Both the position numbers and the translations under genes were made by a program. From positions 186,001 to 250,000 of the forward strand of contig NZ_GL892005.1 in assembly GCF_000213575.1 (NCBI RefSeq): a stretch of DNA of 64,000 nucleotides, written 5' to 3'. The DNA comes from Dysgonomonas mossii DSM 22836 (GTDB lineage Bacteria; Bacteroidota; Bacteroidia; Bacteroidales; Dysgonomonadaceae). The stretch's first letter is position 1, and each line of letters begins with the position of its first letter. Below, piece by piece: positions 56,038 to 64,000 of this stretch. Below the pieces are notes generated by a model. That model saw only the letters and a list, made by a program, of their open reading frames with translations. It did not search any database and was not told the origin of the DNA.

Positions 56038-57159
56038 ATGGTAATTGAAGTATTTGAAAAAGAAATAAGAGACATAAACGATACACCGATTGTACAACAA
56101 ACAGCCTTTTGGTCTGAGGTGAAGAGTCATCAGGGGTTGGGAACCAAAGCTTTCGACTTTAAGGTAAAGAATAGAGATATATACACAAATGTAGGAGGAC
56201 ACTCATATACCAATGCTGATGTACTAGTACTACAAAAGCCTTTAAACTCGGAATATAGCATGGCCTATGTGCCTTATGGCCCCGAGATAGAGCCGTCTGA
56301 GGAATTTCAAGGGCGATTTTTGGAGGAGTTGTCTGAAATAATACGTTCTCATTTGCCTAAGAGTTGTATAGCTATCCGCTACGATCTCAACTGGCAATCG
56401 CACTGGTGCGACGAGAGCAACTATGATGACCAGGGAGTATGGATTGGGCCTCCTGAAAAAAAATATCAGGAGTTTCAGCTAAACTATGGTACTGTAGAGT
56501 GGAATCTGAGGAAGAGCAATTCCGATATTTTACCATCTACTACTATATATCTTGATCTGAGCCTCTCGGAAGATGAGATTCTGATGCAAATGAAACCAAA
56601 GACACGTTACAATATACGTCTGGCCGAGAAAAAAGGTATCCGTGTCAATCGTGTGGGGTTGGATAAGATATCTATTTGGTACGATCTGTATAAAGAGACT
56701 GCTTTACGAAACGGGCTATATATAAATGATATAGAGTATTTCACTTCGGTATTGACTGCAAAAGCAGATGATACCGCATCTCCGGCTCGGGTCGAACTCC
56801 TATTAGCAGAGCACGAAGGAGAGCCTTTGGCTGCTATATTCCTGGTAATGTCGGGGCATAGAGGGACATATCTATATGGGGCATCATCTTCTCGCAAGAG
56901 AAACTATATGCCGACTTACGCACTCCAGTTGGAAGCTATAAAAATAGCGAAGGAATATGGTTGTACCGAGTACGATATGTTTGGTGTTTCGCCGGGACCT
57001 GATCATTCACACCCCATGTATGGACTCTATCAGTTCAAGACCGGATTTGGAGGAGAGCTGTTTCATCATCTGGGCTGCTGGGACTATCTGCTGGATGAAG
57101 AAAACTACCGCTATCTTTTGATCAGCGAGATGAATGCACAAGGCTACTATTTGTCTTGA
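56038..57159 (+). CDS. FemAB-type peptidoglycan amino-acyl transferase
   Basis: A 373-residue protein of the FemABX/GNAT-like class that transfers amino acids from aminoacyl-tRNA to cell-wall precursors. It has 'STTIYLDLSLSEDEILMQMKPKTRYNIR' in part (the conserved 'K.R..IR' region), 'LAAIFLVMSGHRGTYLYGASS', 'YGCTEYDMFGVSPG' and 'LYQFKTGFGGEL'. The ATG at 56038 is chosen over 55987, because the longer frame would include the promoter. Cross-bridge formation or another acyl transfer is possible; Gram-negative homologues are less well studied. Confidence 0.87.
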   Translation: MVIEVFEKEIRDINDTPIVQQTAFWSEVKSHQGLGTKAFDFKVKNRDIYTNVGGHSYTNADVLVLQKPLNSEYSMAYVPYGPEIEPSEEFQGRFLEELSEIIRSHLPKSCIAIRYDLNWQSHWCDESNYDDQGVWIGPPEKKYQEFQLNYGTVEWNLRKSNSDILPSTTIYLDLSLSEDEILMQMKPKTRYNIRLAEKKGIRVNRVGLDKISIWYDLYKETALRNGLYINDIEYFTSVLTAKADDTASPARVELLLAEHEGEPLAAIFLVMSGHRGTYLYGASSSRKRNYMPTYALQLEAIKIAKEYGCTEYDMFGVSPGPDHSHPMYGLYQFKTGFGGELFHHLGCWDYLLDEENYRYLLISEMNAQGYYLS

Positions 57160-57288
57160 CATTCTGTAATTATTCCTATTTAAGGGTAAAGATATCTAAT
57201 ATAGATTAGTTTCTTCTCGTATTGTTTCAGATGTGAGGAGTGTTATTTTGTATCTTTATATTTATTCAAAAAATAAAAAAGGATTACT

Positions 57289-57834
57289 ATGTTTACCATT
57301 TTTGAGGCTTATCCTTGGCTATTGCCTGTGATGATTTTCTTTGGCCGTATATGTGATGTGACACTGGGTACATTGCGTATCATCTTTGTATCGAAAGGTG
57401 AAAAATATAAAGCACCGATTGTCGGCTTTTTTGAGGTGTTTATCTGGGTTGTTATTATTTCTCAGATATTCTCCCAAGCCAATAGCCTGATCGCTTATAT
57501 TGCTTATGCTGCCGGTTATGCCGCCGGTAATTATGTTGGTATCTTGGTTGAGAACAGGATTGCCTTTGGGTATCAGTTATTGCGTGTATACACAAAAAAA
57601 GAAGCATTGGAACTTATAAAAGTGCTGAACAGCAAGGATATCGGTGCTACCTTTGTGAAAGGAGAAGGAGCTGTATCTCAGGTTCATATTGTGGAGATCG
57701 TCATAGGACGAAAATCGTTGAATGAAGTTATTGGTATAATCTCTGATTTTGATTCGAAGGTTTTCTATCTGGTTGAAGATATCAGATATAAGAAAGAGGG
57801 GATATTTACATTGAAAAACTTTGTGAGGAAGTAA
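57289..57834 (+). CDS. UPF0316/DUF2179 family membrane protein
   Basis: A 181-residue protein with three hydrophobic helices in the first 85 residues ('PWLLPVMIFFGRICDVTLGTLRI', 'GFFEVFIWVVIISQIF', 'AYAAGYAAGNYVG'). A soluble C-terminal DUF2179-type domain follows ('LLRVYTKKEALELIKVLNSKDIGATFVKGEGA' in part). The family is widespread and uncharacterised; the soluble part may bind a small ligand. Transcribed alone with a hairpin terminator downstream. Confidence 0.88.
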   Translation: MFTIFEAYPWLLPVMIFFGRICDVTLGTLRIIFVSKGEKYKAPIVGFFEVFIWVVIISQIFSQANSLIAYIAYAAGYAAGNYVGILVENRIAFGYQLLRVYTKKEALELIKVLNSKDIGATFVKGEGAVSQVHIVEIVIGRKSLNEVIGIISDFDSKVFYLVEDIRYKKEGIFTLKNFVRK

Positions 57835-57841
57835 AATAAAA

Positions 57842-57871
57842 AAGCCTGCCGATAAGATAATCGACAGGCTT
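57842..57871. terminator. Terminator between the UPF0316 gene and the GH92 gene
   Basis: AAGCCTGCCGAT pairs with ATCGACAGGCTT (12 bp, one mismatch) around a six-base loop. The minus-strand side is followed by TTTTATTTTAC, suiting the end of the GH92 operon. Confidence 0.75.
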
Positions 57872-57906
57872 AGTAATGTAGTGAAAACTAAGACTCCATT
57901 ACAAGT

Positions 57907-60255
57907 CTAATTCTTTATATAGCGAAGTGTCTCCTTCGGCTTGGATAACGACGGTGCTACAGATTCATCCGCAGTTCCCCATGATTTGTTCGGGTTGCTA
58001 CCCAATACAAACTTAATGTCGGCTCCGTTCTTTATATCGTCGTAAGTAATATATGTCTTGTTATACTCCTTTCCATTGAGGAACATAGCCTGTATATAGA
58101 CGTTTTGCTTACTGTAATTTTCGGTGGTCATGGATATCTTCTTTCCATTTGCCAATGTAAGCTCTACAGCTTCCAGTCCCGGAGAACCTATAGCATAGAT
58201 GTTGCTTGAGGGGCATGTAGGATAGAATCCCATACAGTTGAAGATATACCATGCCGACATTTGTCCGCAATCATCATTTCCACTTAGAGCATCAGGCTTA
58301 TTGCCGTAGAAAGTATCGAGTACATAGCGTATCTTTTCCTGTGCTTTCCACGGTTGTTTGATATAGTTGTAGAGGTATATTATCTGGTGACAAGGTTCAT
58401 TGCCATGCCAGTATGCACCAATTCGTCCTTGAATGTCATGCGCTCCCGGGATATCATCAGGCAGTTCCATTGTGAACATAGAGTCGAGACGTTGTTCAAA
58501 TACATCACTACCCATCTCGTTTATATATCCTTGTACATCCTGAGGTACATACCATGTATATTGATAGGTAAAACCTTCGGTAATGTCTCCCCAGCCATGA
58601 ACAGAACCCGGACCTGTATAGGCTACAGCATCAAATGGTGTTCGCCAGTTGCCATGAGAGTCGCGTCCTCTCATAAACTTGCTTTCCGGATCTATCAGGT
58701 TTTGATAAGATAGAGAACGATTGAGGAAATATTTATAGTCTTCTTCCTTTCCTAGTTTCTTGGCAGCTATAGCGACGCAATAGTCGTCATAGGCATATTC
58801 CAATGTCTTAGAAACAGACTCACGCTCTTTGTCGAAAGGTACCCAACCCATAGCTGTATATTCGGGTAAACAATCGTAATGAGGGTTCATCGCTGTGGTT
58901 TTCATCGCTTCATACGCACGCTCGTAATCAAAGCCCTTGATGTCTTTTACTATAGCATCGGCAATAACCGACACCCCATGATAGCCTATCATACACCATG
59001 TTTCATTTCCGTAGAAAGACCAGATAGGTAACATGTGCTCTACACTCTGGTCGTAATGAGCCAGCATAGAGTTGATCATGTTTGCATTTCTGTCAGGGTT
59101 CGTCAGGTTCAACAGAGGGTGCTGAGCTCGGTATGTATCCCATAATGAGAACACGGTATAGTTTGTAAACTTGCTATCGGTATTACGAATATTCGAATCG
59201 TGTGCCCTGTATTTTCCATCTATATCTTCATATACAAAAGGATGTAGCGAGGCATGATATACAGAGGTATAGAATGTTTCCAGTTGCTCTTTGGTTCCTT
59301 TTACTTTGTACTTGTTTAGTTCTTTAGCCCAAAGTATTTCTCCCTTCTTTCTGAGGCTGTCAAAGTTCTGATTATCCAGTTCTTCCAGATTGGCATACGC
59401 TCCTGATGTGCCGGTAGAAGAGATAGCAACTTTTACTTCTATCTCAGCTCCTTGCGCAGCATCAAAATCAAGCCATCCCATAATCTTAGTTCCATAGGCT
59501 ACTTTATCGCTACGGAAACGTTTTGTATCATAGATTACAGGTTTACCGTCTTGCATGATCCCTGAGCGTTTGAATGGCTTGGAGAACTGTGCTACAAAAT
59601 AAACATAGCGTTCGGGTCCCCATCCATTAACCAGCTTAAATCCGCAGATGGTTGAGTCATTTTCTATTCTAAATTGAGACCATGCTGTTTTAAACCATTG
59701 TACATGATCCATATCTATCATCACAAAAGCACTATCTGTTTTTGGATATGTGAATTTGAATATTCCGGATCGGATGCCGGAAGTCATTTCAGCTTTCACG
59801 TCATAGTCTAATAGGTCTACAGCATAATAATTGGGTGATGCCCATTCTTTATCATGGCTGTATCGTGATCGGTATCCTTCATCGGGGTTCTCGTGTGTTC
59901 CCGCAGTATATTTCTTTGTGCCTGTGCCAGGGATAAATAAGAAGTCACCCAGATCGGGGATTCCTGTACCACTAAGATGTGTAAGGCTGAATCCCATTAT
60001 TGTCATATGGTTATATTTATAGCCCGCTGCAGCATCGTAATAGTCACAATCGGTATCGGGACTTATTTGTATTCCTCCAAATGGAATCTGAGCTCCCGGG
60101 TATACGTTACCAAATCCGGATGTACCAACAAAAGGGTTGACATAGGTATTTAATGTCATATTAATAGCCATGTCCTCCGTTGGTGTCTTCTGACTACATG
60201 ATAAGACTGTGAAATGTATAATAAGAATGGCAGCGGCCCGAAACAGTTTATTCAT
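57907..60255 (-). CDS. GH92 family alpha-mannosidase, lipoprotein
   Basis: A 782-residue exo-alpha-mannosidase. The lipobox 'FTVLSC' places the lipidated Cys near residue 20. The family N-terminus 'YVNPFVGTSGFGNVYPGAQIPFG' and 'FSLTHLSGTGIPDLGDF', then the catalytic-domain motifs 'GNEPCHQI' and 'GNDDCGQMSAWYIF' (catalytic Asp and calcium-binding residues), are all present. I start it at 60255 since the extra 20 residues of the longer frame come before the signal peptide. It is the last gene of the locus; substrate likely N-glycan or mannan. Confidence 0.95.
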   Translation of the reverse strand: MNKLFRAAAILIIHFTVLSCSQKTPTEDMAINMTLNTYVNPFVGTSGFGNVYPGAQIPFGGIQISPDTDCDYYDAAAGYKYNHMTIMGFSLTHLSGTGIPDLGDFLFIPGTGTKKYTAGTHENPDEGYRSRYSHDKEWASPNYYAVDLLDYDVKAEMTSGIRSGIFKFTYPKTDSAFVMIDMDHVQWFKTAWSQFRIENDSTICGFKLVNGWGPERYVYFVAQFSKPFKRSGIMQDGKPVIYDTKRFRSDKVAYGTKIMGWLDFDAAQGAEIEVKVAISSTGTSGAYANLEELDNQNFDSLRKKGEILWAKELNKYKVKGTKEQLETFYTSVYHASLHPFVYEDIDGKYRAHDSNIRNTDSKFTNYTVFSLWDTYRAQHPLLNLTNPDRNANMINSMLAHYDQSVEHMLPIWSFYGNETWCMIGYHGVSVIADAIVKDIKGFDYERAYEAMKTTAMNPHYDCLPEYTAMGWVPFDKERESVSKTLEYAYDDYCVAIAAKKLGKEEDYKYFLNRSLSYQNLIDPESKFMRGRDSHGNWRTPFDAVAYTGPGSVHGWGDITEGFTYQYTWYVPQDVQGYINEMGSDVFEQRLDSMFTMELPDDIPGAHDIQGRIGAYWHGNEPCHQIIYLYNYIKQPWKAQEKIRYVLDTFYGNKPDALSGNDDCGQMSAWYIFNCMGFYPTCPSSNIYAIGSPGLEAVELTLANGKKISMTTENYSKQNVYIQAMFLNGKEYNKTYITYDDIKNGADIKFVLGSNPNKSWGTADESVAPSLSKPKETLRYIKN

Positions 60256-60369
60256 AATCTTTGTAATAAAATTGAGAGTTTGTTTGCTATGGAGTTTAGG
60301 TAAGTATTGTCCCAAACTCCAGACCTAGCAAACGGAATAAATAGATGACTCTTATCTTAGTGTAACAAG

Positions 60370-62697
60370 TTATTTAGAAAGAGAATATGGCTTTTCGTCT
60401 TCATTGAACAGCCTTTTTTTGTTTGGTGTTGACGACATCTCGAATGTAAGCTCAGCTCCATTTTTGATATCATCATAATTGATATAAGCTTTTGTATACG
60501 GTTTACCGTTCAGCTTTACCGATTTTACATAGCGCATTTTATCGCTTACTTTATCTGCTTTTATTTCCAGATATCGTCCTTCTCCTAAGTTTACTTTCAT
60601 ATAAGGAAAATAAGGAGCTCCCAGAATATATTGGTTTGTACCCGGACAAACAGGGTAGAAGCCCATCGCTGAGAATATATACCAAGCTGACATCTGTCCG
60701 CAATCGTCATTGCCACAGAGACCATCGATACTATTGCGATACATACGATTCATAATTTCCCGTACCCAATACTGTGTTTTCCAAGGCTGCGAAGTCCAAG
60801 CATACAAATATGCTATGTGGTGGCTTGGTTCATTCCCATGTACATAATTACCCATAACGCCTTCGCGGGTAACATCTTCTGTTTCTGCGAAAAACTCATC
60901 AGGTAAGTGCATGGTGAAAAGTGAGTCGAGGCGTTGTACAAACTGTTTGTCGCCACCCATTTCTTTGATAAGCCCTTTTACATCATGCGGAACAAAAAAT
61001 GAATAGTTCCATGAATTGCCTTCAATAAAACCTTCTCCATGTGTGCTTAGCAGGTTGTATGGTGTTTTCCACTCACCGTTGCTTAAACGAGCACGTACAA
61101 AACCTATTTGATGATCGAATACGTTTCTGTAGCTCAAAGCCCTTTTCTGATAAGCATCTGCTACTGTTTGGTTTCCTATCTTTTTAGCGGTATTGTATAT
61201 TGTCCAATCGTCGTACGAATATTCAAGGGTGATGGATGAGCCACTTCCATTTTTGTCAACAGGGACATAGCCAAGCTTTTTGTAATATCCTGTACCATCA
61301 TAGTAATCGAGGTTAGAACTGCTTATCATCGCTTCCAACGCTTTGTCTTTGTCTATGTTCAAACCCTTATCCAAAGCATCGGCTAAAACGGACACAGAGT
61401 GATAACCGATCATGCACCAGTTTTCGTTGCCCATGTGAGACCAAACAGGTAATGCCTTGTGAACGCTTTGTTCGTAGTGAGCGATCATCGATTTTACAAT
61501 GTCGGTACTTCGCTCTCTATTGATGAGATTGAATAATGGGTGGAGGGCCCTAAAGGTATCCCATACAGAAAAGATAGTATAATTAGTAAAGCCTTCAACC
61601 TGATGTATGTTATGGTCTATACCTCTATACTGCCCGTCCACGTCCATATATACCGAAGGGTTGATCATCGTGTGATATAATGATGTATAGAACATTGTTT
61701 TCTTATCAATGTCTCCTGTTATATCTACTACGTTCAATTCTTTGTTCCATTTTGCTGTTGCTTCTGCGGCTATCTGGTCGAAAGATTTTCCTTTCGTTTC
61801 AGCCTCAAGGTTTTTTATTGCTCCTTGCGTACTCACTGCCGACAAAGCTACTTTTATAACAAGAGGAGCTGACGCATTATTATCGAATTCGAGATGAGTA
61901 ACAATTTTTCGACCGGCTATTTCAGGAAAATTATTCTGTAAGTCAAACTTTCTCCAAAATCCCGAGTATTTAGGCTTTTCTTTATCTACATACCCATATT
62001 TTTTTATTGGCTTCGATAAAGAGATGGCAAAGTAAGTATAGTTTTCTCTTGCCCAACCATTCGTGATACGATAGCCTGTTATCAGGGTGTCGTTTTCAAC
62101 TCTCAGGCTTGCCCAAAGTACTTTCCCGTCATAATTATAGATTCCGTGTGTAAGATCCAATAATATTTTCTGAACCTCACCTTCGGGATATGTGTATTTA
62201 TGTACGCCAACACGCTCTGTTGCTGTTAGCTGTGCTTTTACTTTATAGTCGTCGAGGACAACCTCATAGTATCCGGGACGTGCCTTTTCTGTATCATGCG
62301 AATAGCGTGAGCGATAGCCAGAATCCGGTTTGTCGGCAGTGCCGGGATTAAACTTGAGTGATCCTGTTACGGGGACGATTAAAATATCTCCTAAGTCGGA
62401 GTGTCCTGTCCCACTCAGGTGTGTATGACTAAACCCTACAATGGTTTTGTCGTCGTGCTGGTATCCGGCACAATATTTATATGTGTCTTTCTGATATACA
62501 CCGTTTATACTATGAGGTATAGTATCCGTGTCCGGGCTTAACTGTACAATGCCATGAGGAACGCAGGCTCCCGGGAACGTATGTCCCATTTTTACAGTGC
62601 CAATCATGGGGTTGACATAGGATGTCTTCTCTTGTCCGGATACCATACCACACAAAATGTATAAAGAAAAAGTGAGGACAATTTTGTTGAATTGCAT
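60370..62697 (-). CDS. GH92 family alpha-mannosidase
   Basis: A 775-residue second GH92 enzyme with a Sec signal peptide (cleavage near 'GMVSGQ') and no clear lipobox at the expected distance, so it may be periplasmic rather than membrane-bound. Motifs: 'YVNPMIGTVKMGHTFPGACVPHG', 'FSHTHLSGTGHSDLGD', 'GNEPSHHIAYLYAW' and 'GNDDCGQMSAWYIFSAMGFYPVCPG' in parts. It is diverged from its neighbour, which suggests that the two cut different mannosyl linkages. It starts one base before the stop of the peptidase gene upstream. Confidence 0.95.
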   Translation of the reverse strand: MQFNKIVLTFSLYILCGMVSGQEKTSYVNPMIGTVKMGHTFPGACVPHGIVQLSPDTDTIPHSINGVYQKDTYKYCAGYQHDDKTIVGFSHTHLSGTGHSDLGDILIVPVTGSLKFNPGTADKPDSGYRSRYSHDTEKARPGYYEVVLDDYKVKAQLTATERVGVHKYTYPEGEVQKILLDLTHGIYNYDGKVLWASLRVENDTLITGYRITNGWARENYTYFAISLSKPIKKYGYVDKEKPKYSGFWRKFDLQNNFPEIAGRKIVTHLEFDNNASAPLVIKVALSAVSTQGAIKNLEAETKGKSFDQIAAEATAKWNKELNVVDITGDIDKKTMFYTSLYHTMINPSVYMDVDGQYRGIDHNIHQVEGFTNYTIFSVWDTFRALHPLFNLINRERSTDIVKSMIAHYEQSVHKALPVWSHMGNENWCMIGYHSVSVLADALDKGLNIDKDKALEAMISSSNLDYYDGTGYYKKLGYVPVDKNGSGSSITLEYSYDDWTIYNTAKKIGNQTVADAYQKRALSYRNVFDHQIGFVRARLSNGEWKTPYNLLSTHGEGFIEGNSWNYSFFVPHDVKGLIKEMGGDKQFVQRLDSLFTMHLPDEFFAETEDVTREGVMGNYVHGNEPSHHIAYLYAWTSQPWKTQYWVREIMNRMYRNSIDGLCGNDDCGQMSAWYIFSAMGFYPVCPGTNQYILGAPYFPYMKVNLGEGRYLEIKADKVSDKMRYVKSVKLNGKPYTKAYINYDDIKNGAELTFEMSSTPNKKRLFNEDEKPYSLSK

Positions 62698-62698
62698 A

Positions 62699-63820
62699 TT
62701 ATTTTTTAGCGTTATTTATTAAATATTCCTGATATTCATTCCACATGCCTTCGATGCTCGCTTCGGGTCCGAAAACTTTTTTGATAGCGCCATCAAAGCT
62801 CCATACATCCATATCTCTTACTGTAAGGTGAAATTTACGGATTGCATCCGGGTCTTTAGTTGTGAGCCACTGTATAAAAAATCCTGTGGTGCGGTAACCA
62901 TCCATCCAGTTGCCTCCGGGTTTGCGTGTACTCATATCAAACAGTCCAGCTTGGGCTCTCACTGCATCGGCGATACCTTCTATACATGCCCAGAACGTTT
63001 TATTATTGCCGTAATTTCCAATGCCTTTTGGTTCAAATTGATAACCATGTGTCAATTCGTGATAAAGAACGCCACGTGTTTCGAAATCTAATTTATGTAA
63101 TGATTCTTTAGCCGATTTTTCTATGTGCTGTGTGCTATACACTATATTTATATTAGGAGAACTGCCTCCTTTAGCCGAAACTCCGTTGTAATTTTTCAAT
63201 GTATAGTCTATTTCTTGTACATCTACCATTGGATCATTAGCTGTATAGTACAATATTTCGGCTACCTTTTGGGTATGGTATTTTACATACTCGTCAGGAT
63301 TCTGCACTAGCTGATGATATATCTTATTACCCTCAGTATCGGGATCGAGAGACTCAAATACTACTTTGGGATATTTAAAGTTTTCCCAACCAGCTTTTAA
63401 GTTTTTATTTGATAATACAACTTCTGCAATCTTCAGCGTGTCATTGTTGGACGTTTTGGCCTCCAGCATATAATATTTGTATGTTGCAGGCTTTTGTACT
63501 ACACATAATATTTCCTGAAAACGTGAACAAAAAATCTGATCTTTTCTCTCATCTACTATTGTCCATTTTTTTCTATCGTTCGATCCTTTTATAGTCCAGT
63601 TAGTAGGATCATAAGCAGGGAGCTCCCCTGTAGAGTATATTTTATAGCTTAACACAGGTGTGGTATATTCTGTATCAAATACAATTTGATTCAGTTTCCT
63701 TTTTCCTGTGTAAGATGTTGTAATATCATTATCTAACAGTTCTTTCGGATTCGTTGATAATGATTGGCTTTGACAAGCTAAAAAAGGAACAAGTAGAACA
63801 GATAATATTAGCTTTTTCAT
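62699..63820 (-). CDS. Basic secretory protein family peptidase, lipoprotein
   Basis: A 373-residue lipoprotein with lipobox 'VPFLAC' (Cys near residue 16). Residues 25-150 look like a discoidin-type sugar-binding domain ('DNDITTSYTGKRKLNQIVFD' in part, 'WTIKGSNDRKKWTIVDERK'). The C-terminal domain has the zinc motif 'LYHELTHGYQFEP' (HELTH), a feature of the plant-type basic secretory protein family. It could trim peptides from glycoproteins before the GH92 enzymes act on their glycans. Same operon as both GH92 genes and the SusD end. Confidence 0.9.
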   Translation of the reverse strand: MKKLILSVLLVPFLACQSQSLSTNPKELLDNDITTSYTGKRKLNQIVFDTEYTTPVLSYKIYSTGELPAYDPTNWTIKGSNDRKKWTIVDERKDQIFCSRFQEILCVVQKPATYKYYMLEAKTSNNDTLKIAEVVLSNKNLKAGWENFKYPKVVFESLDPDTEGNKIYHQLVQNPDEYVKYHTQKVAEILYYTANDPMVDVQEIDYTLKNYNGVSAKGGSSPNINIVYSTQHIEKSAKESLHKLDFETRGVLYHELTHGYQFEPKGIGNYGNNKTFWACIEGIADAVRAQAGLFDMSTRKPGGNWMDGYRTTGFFIQWLTTKDPDAIRKFHLTVRDMDVWSFDGAIKKVFGPEASIEGMWNEYQEYLINNAKK

Positions 63821-63884
63821 TATATTCTGTCAATTGTTTTTGAGAAATAAAAGAGATACTTGTTTTCGTAATTTATAGTTAAAC

Positions 63885-63922
63885 AACCTGCAATTCCTTT
63901 ATTGCAATGGGAATTGCAGGTT
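63885..63922 (-). terminator. Stem-loop between the SusD-like gene and downstream enzymes
   Basis: AACCTGCAATTCC pairs over 13 bases with GGAATTGCAGGTT around a 12-base loop. On the minus strand it follows the SusD stop and is trailed by a weak T-rich tract. It could be an attenuating terminator or an mRNA 3' stabiliser that keeps susCD expression above that of the enzymes. Confidence 0.55.
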
Positions 63923-63975
63923 ATTAATTTTATATAGGTTTCAAATAAGATTCACTTTTAGTGAGGATCTTTATT

Positions 63976-64000
63976 TTAATTCCATCCTGGATTCTGATGT
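63976..64000 (-). CDS. C-terminus of a SusD/RagB-like protein (rest beyond window)
   Basis: On the minus strand the last codons read HQNPGWN then TAA. 'QNPGW' with one or two more residues is a frequent ending of SusD-family outer-membrane lipoproteins, which help SusC transport glycans. The evidence is short, but the context (peptidase lipoprotein and two GH92 genes downstream in the same direction) fits a polysaccharide utilisation locus. Confidence 0.6.

Overview
The window comes from a Bacteroidales chromosome, most likely Dysgonomonas or a close relative; the genus is an inference. The evidence is the Bacteroidetes -7 promoter element (TAnnTTTG) ahead of many genes, a type IX secretion C-terminal domain, GH92 glycosidases beside a SusD C-terminus, an F-type ATP synthase operon that begins with the beta subunit, a fused E1 alpha/beta oxo-acid dehydrogenase, and a tmRNA tag ending in YALAA.

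Layout. 1-900: the end of a T9SS cargo protein and a small surface protein. 1000-8900: glutathione peroxidase, a TauE/SafE + DUF1634 transport pair, two tandem M28 peptidases, then on the minus strand ugd-lolD-like-dprA and an outer-membrane barrel. 9000-14900: purL, two tandem 4HBT thioesterases with a histidine phosphatase, and an acidic hypothetical protein. 15000-22200: a TlpA-type thioredoxin, cysE, gdhA, mtgA, and a galM-GH43 pair. 22300-26500: a polyprenyl synthase-hypothetical-tatD operon, a carboxynorspermidine synthase-type enzyme and a small orphan ORF. 26700-33920: the whole ATP synthase operon (atpD-C-I-like-B-E-F-H-A-G). 34000-37600: a leader ORF with terminator, pyrB-pyrI-flavin reductase, a nuclease lipoprotein and a small lipoprotein. 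37639-38415: tRNA-Ser(GGA) and tmRNA.

38416-41900 is the accessory part. Directly downstream of ssrA, a common integration target, lie a pseudogene-like scrap and two very AT-rich genes. The first encodes a coiled-coil protein with a CHAT caspase-like protease domain carrying its His-Cys dyad. The second encodes a 590-residue protein with a C-terminal HEPN-like Rx4H ribonuclease motif. I propose that they form a two-gene defence or programmed-death module, and this is the best candidate in the window for an undescribed system.

41900-50600: flavodoxin, a branched-chain 2-oxo-acid dehydrogenase operon (lpd-lplA-E2-E1), gapA and a GlxA-type AraC regulator. 50900-55640: a Tat-exported Gfo/Idh/MocA oxidoreductase with a HEAT-repeat/DUF1080 protein, which looks like a 3-keto-glycoside module. 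55660-55806: a nested palindromic repeat. 56000-57830: a FemAB-type transferase and a UPF0316 membrane protein. 57900-64000: the end of a polysaccharide utilisation locus on the minus strand (SusD C-terminus, basic-secretory-protein peptidase, two GH92 alpha-mannosidases), probably aimed at mannose-containing glycans such as N-glycans.
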